From NCBI GenBank assembly GCA_950071955.1, contig CATMOC010000017.1, forward strand, positions 1 to 15,866: a stretch of DNA of 15,866 nucleotides. Direction: 5' to 3'. The notes beneath the pieces are model-generated. The model was not told the origin of the DNA. It made no database searches and saw only the letters and a program-made list of their open reading frames with translations. Source of the DNA: an uncultured Mesorhizobium sp. GTDB lineage: Bacteria; Pseudomonadota; Alphaproteobacteria; Rhizobiales; Rhizobiaceae. Positions 14,267 through 15,866 of the stretch are shown piece after piece (position 1 is the first letter of the stretch; every line of letters begins with the position of its first letter). The translations under genes were made by a program, and so were the position numbers.

Positions 14267-14293
14267 GGGCGGCGGACCGGATGGCCGCCGCCC
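14267..14293 (-). terminator. Terminator of the ffh-rpsP transcript
   Basis: GGGCGGCGG (14267-14275) and CCGCCGCCC (14285-14293) form a perfect 9-bp stem around ACCGGATGG. It lies 24 bases past the rpsP stop and is followed on the minus strand by TTTGCG. It fits a terminator for the minus-strand operon and may also end the convergent LuxR-type transcript. Confidence 0.65.
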
Positions 14294-14316
14294 GATCTCC
14301 GCGCCGGACGCCCGCG

Positions 14317-14706
14317 TCAGGACGCGGCGGCTTCGCTCTCGGTACGCTCGGCGGCGAGCTTCGCGGCGGCTTCTTCCTCGGCCTTCTTCAGGAAGGCGGC
14401 GCGCTCCTGCGCCTTCTTGCCCGGCTCGGCCTTGTTGGGGTTGCTGCGCGCCGGGCGCTTGGCGATGCCGGCCTGGTCGAGGAAGCGCAGCACGCGATCC
14501 GTCGGCAGGGCGCCATGGGAAAGCCAGTGCTTTACGCGCTCCTCGTCGATCTTCACGCGGTCGCCGTCCTTCGGCAGCATCGGGTTCCACGCGCCGATCG
14601 CCTCGATGAAGCGGCCGTCGCGCGGGCTGCGCACGTCGGCGACGACGATGTGGTAGTAGGGACGCTTCTTGGAGCCCGCGCGGGCCAGTCTGATCTTCAG
14701 TGCCAT
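14317..14706 (-). CDS. rpsP: 30S ribosomal protein S16 with extended C-terminus
   Basis: A small-subunit protein needed for 16S rRNA assembly in the 30S head and body. The core begins [42 protein letters not shown], the S16 signature. It has 129 residues where E. coli S16 has 82. The extra 40 or so (from about [21 protein letters not shown] to EAAAS) form a Lys/Glu/Ala-rich helical tail common in alphaproteobacteria. ATG 14706 is preceded by AGGAG at a normal distance. It is the last minus-strand gene of ffh-chorismate mutase-rpsP, with a terminator 24 bases beyond. In many bacteria rimM-trmD-rplS follow rpsP; none is present here. Confidence 0.97.
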   Translation of the reverse strand: MALKIRLARAGSKKRPYYHIVVADVRSPRDGRFIEAIGAWNPMLPKDGDRVKIDEERVKHWLSHGALPTDRVLRFLDQAGIAKRPARSNPNKAEPGKKAQERAAFLKKAEEEAAAKLAAERTESEAAAS

Positions 14707-14757
14707 TTCCGTTTCTCCTGATGTCTCACTGATGGTGTGGCCTGATCCGGCCGGTTC

Positions 14758-15117
14758 TCACGCGCCCGCCGGGGCGCTTTCCTTCTCGCTGCCGTTGGCG
14801 GCAGCAATCGCTTCGTGGTGGCGGATCACTTCCTTCACGATGAAGTTCAGGAATTTCTCCGCGAAATCCGGGTCGAGATGCGCATCCTTCGCCAGCCGCC
14901 GCAGACGCTCGATCTGCTGCTGCTCGCGCGCGGGATCGGCTGGCGGAAGGCCATGTTCGGCCTTGAGCACACCTACTGCCTTGGTGCAGCGGAAGCGCTC
15001 GGCCAGCATGTGGATCAGCGCCGCGTCGATGTTGTCGATCGAGGCGCGGTAGCCGGCCAGGATCTCCTTCGCGTGCTGGGTGTCGGCAGTATCGGTCAAG
15101 TCCACCCTCCCGCTCAC
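14758..15117 (-). CDS. Chorismate mutase, AroQ class
   Basis: It rearranges chorismate to prephenate in Phe and Tyr synthesis, in the cytoplasm. The 119-residue all-helical protein has the AroQ pattern: an Arg early in the first helix (YRASIDNIDAALIHML), then ERFRCTKAVGVLKAEHG with Arg and Lys that would bind the carboxylates, and REQQQIERLRRLAKDAHLDPDFAEKFLNFIVKEVIRHHE as the last two helices. There is no fused dehydratase or ACT domain, so it is a stand-alone mutase. GTG at 15117 overlaps the ffh stop codon as GTGA, a coupled layout. A TTG at 15099, with GGGAGG six bases before it, is equally credible and would remove six residues. Homologues are sometimes named pheA or aroQ, so no symbol is given. 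Confidence 0.9.
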   Translation of the reverse strand: MSGRVDLTDTADTQHAKEILAGYRASIDNIDAALIHMLAERFRCTKAVGVLKAEHGLPPADPAREQQQIERLRRLAKDAHLDPDFAEKFLNFIVKEVIRHHEAIAAANGSEKESAPAGA

Positions 15118-15866
15118 TTCTTCTTCGGGAGGCCGGGCAGGCCGCCACCCATGCCGGGCAGACGCGGACCGCCGGGCAGTCCCGGAAGACCGCCGCCCGG
15201 CAGACCGCCGAGGCCCTTGGGGAGACCGCCGCCCATGCCGGCGGCCTCGGCCTGCCTGCGCAATTGCTCGAGCTGTCCGGGGTCCATCTTCGACAGGTCC
15301 GGCATGCCGCCCATGCCGGGCATCATGCCGCCGAGGCCCATCTTCTGGGCCATGCCGCCCATCAGGCCTCGCATCATGCCGCCGCCTTTGCCCTTGCCGC
15401 CCATGGCCTTCATCATGTCGGCCATCTGGCGGTGCATCTTCAGGAGCTTGTTGATCGCGGCCGCGTCCGTGCCGGAACCGGCGGCGATGCGCTTCTTGCG
15501 GCTGTGCTTGAGCAAGTCGGGATTTCCGCGCTCGGCCTTGGTCATCGAGCCGATGATAGCGAGCTGCTGCTTGAACATCTTGTCGTCGAAGCCGGCGGAG
15601 GCCATCTGGTCCTTCATCTTGCCCATGCCCGGCATCATTCCCATGATGCCGCCCATGCCGCCCATCGACTGCATCTGACGGAGCTGGTCGGCGAGGTCGT
15701 TCAGGTCGAACTTGCCCGACTGCATCTTCTTGGCCATCGCCGCGGCCTTTTCCGCGTCGATGGTCTCGGCCGCCTTCTCGACCAGTGAGACGATGTCGCC
15801 CATGCCGAGGATGCGGTCGGCGATGCGCTTGGGATGGAACTCCTCCAGCGCATCCATCTTCTCGCC
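15114..15866 (-). CDS. ffh: Signal recognition particle protein Ffh, C-terminal part (runs off window)
   Basis: The GTPase subunit of SRP binds the signal sequence and 4.5S RNA and targets membrane proteins to FtsY/SecYEG. The frame is open to the last base, so the N-terminal GTPase (NG) domain lies outside; 250 C-terminal residues are seen. They start with DALEEFHPKRIADRILGMGDI, the linker helix to the M domain. The M domain is rich in methionine, with the RNA-binding helix-turn-helix RKKRIAAGSGTDAAAINKLLKMHRQMADMMK. A tail of about 40 residues of repeating Gly, Pro, Leu and Met ends in LPKKK. The stop overlaps the chorismate mutase start by four bases. The SRP RNA gene is not in the window. 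Confidence 0.96.
   Translation of the reverse strand, partial: GEKMDALEEFHPKRIADRILGMGDIVSLVEKAAETIDAEKAAAMAKKMQSGKFDLNDLADQLRQMQSMGGMGGIMGMMPGMGKMKDQMASAGFDDKMFKQQLAIIGSMTKAERGNPDLLKHSRKKRIAAGSGTDAAAINKLLKMHRQMADMMKAMGGKGKGGGMMRGLMGGMAQKMGLGGMMPGMGGMPDLSKMDPGQLEQLRRQAEAAGMGGGLPKGLGGLPGGGLPGLPGGPRLPGMGGGLPGLPKKK

Noticed and set aside
15122..15240. Short spaced repeats resembling a CRISPR or tandem array
   Set aside because: They are codon-level repeats of Gly, Pro and Leu in the ffh tail, with irregular spacing and no spacers.
15114..15788. Plus-strand frames opposite ffh, including one rich in His and Ala
   Set aside because: They are the antisense image of the Met- and Gly-rich M domain.

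Overview
The window looks like the chromosome of an alphaproteobacterium of the order Hyphomicrobiales (Rhizobiales), probably near Mesorhizobium and other Phyllobacteriaceae. Three things suggest this. The DNA is GC-rich with strong third-position G/C. The single-chain 1152-residue pyruvate carboxylase places its key lysines two positions from those I recall for Rhizobium etli. The gene pairs liv-DUF6867, yggT-DUF167 and ffh-chorismate mutase-rpsP are typical of this group. The assignment is inference from gene content, since no rRNA or tRNA gene is present.

Layout from left to right. Positions 1-2331 hold the end of a branched-chain amino acid ABC transporter cluster: livF (cut by the window edge), a small DUF6867 membrane protein, a periplasmic binding protein and a terminator. 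Positions 2339-3059 hold a HigB-HigA toxin-antitoxin pair on the minus strand, with a palindromic operator inside its promoter. Positions 3148-6633 hold pyc and a bidirectional terminator shared with a convergent MltB-type lytic transglycosylase (6660-7466). A FAD-dependent amine-oxidase-like enzyme diverges from the transglycosylase (7631-8863). It is followed by a GNAT acetyltransferase, inorganic pyrophosphatase (ppa), a convergent secreted protein of unknown function, and the DUF167 and YggT genes.

Positions 11473-11851 form the most interesting non-genic stretch. They hold the yggT promoter, a divergent promoter, and a short ORF with its own ribosome binding site whose end is rich in Thr and Lys. 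GC-rich hairpins follow, and then asd. Asd makes the aspartate semialdehyde from which Thr, Lys and Met derive, so this has the layout of an undescribed attenuation leader. A LuxR-type regulator follows asd. The minus-strand ffh (partial), chorismate mutase and rpsP genes close the window.

Most genes are core metabolism: amino acid uptake, anaplerosis, pyrophosphate removal, aspartate-family and aromatic biosynthesis, translation and protein targeting. The accessory parts are higBA, the LuxR regulator, the amine-oxidase-like gene and possibly the secreted protein. No insertion sequence, CRISPR array, tRNA, rRNA or replication origin was seen. The only stretch over 300 bases without a conventional gene is the asd/yggT divergent region, itemised below.
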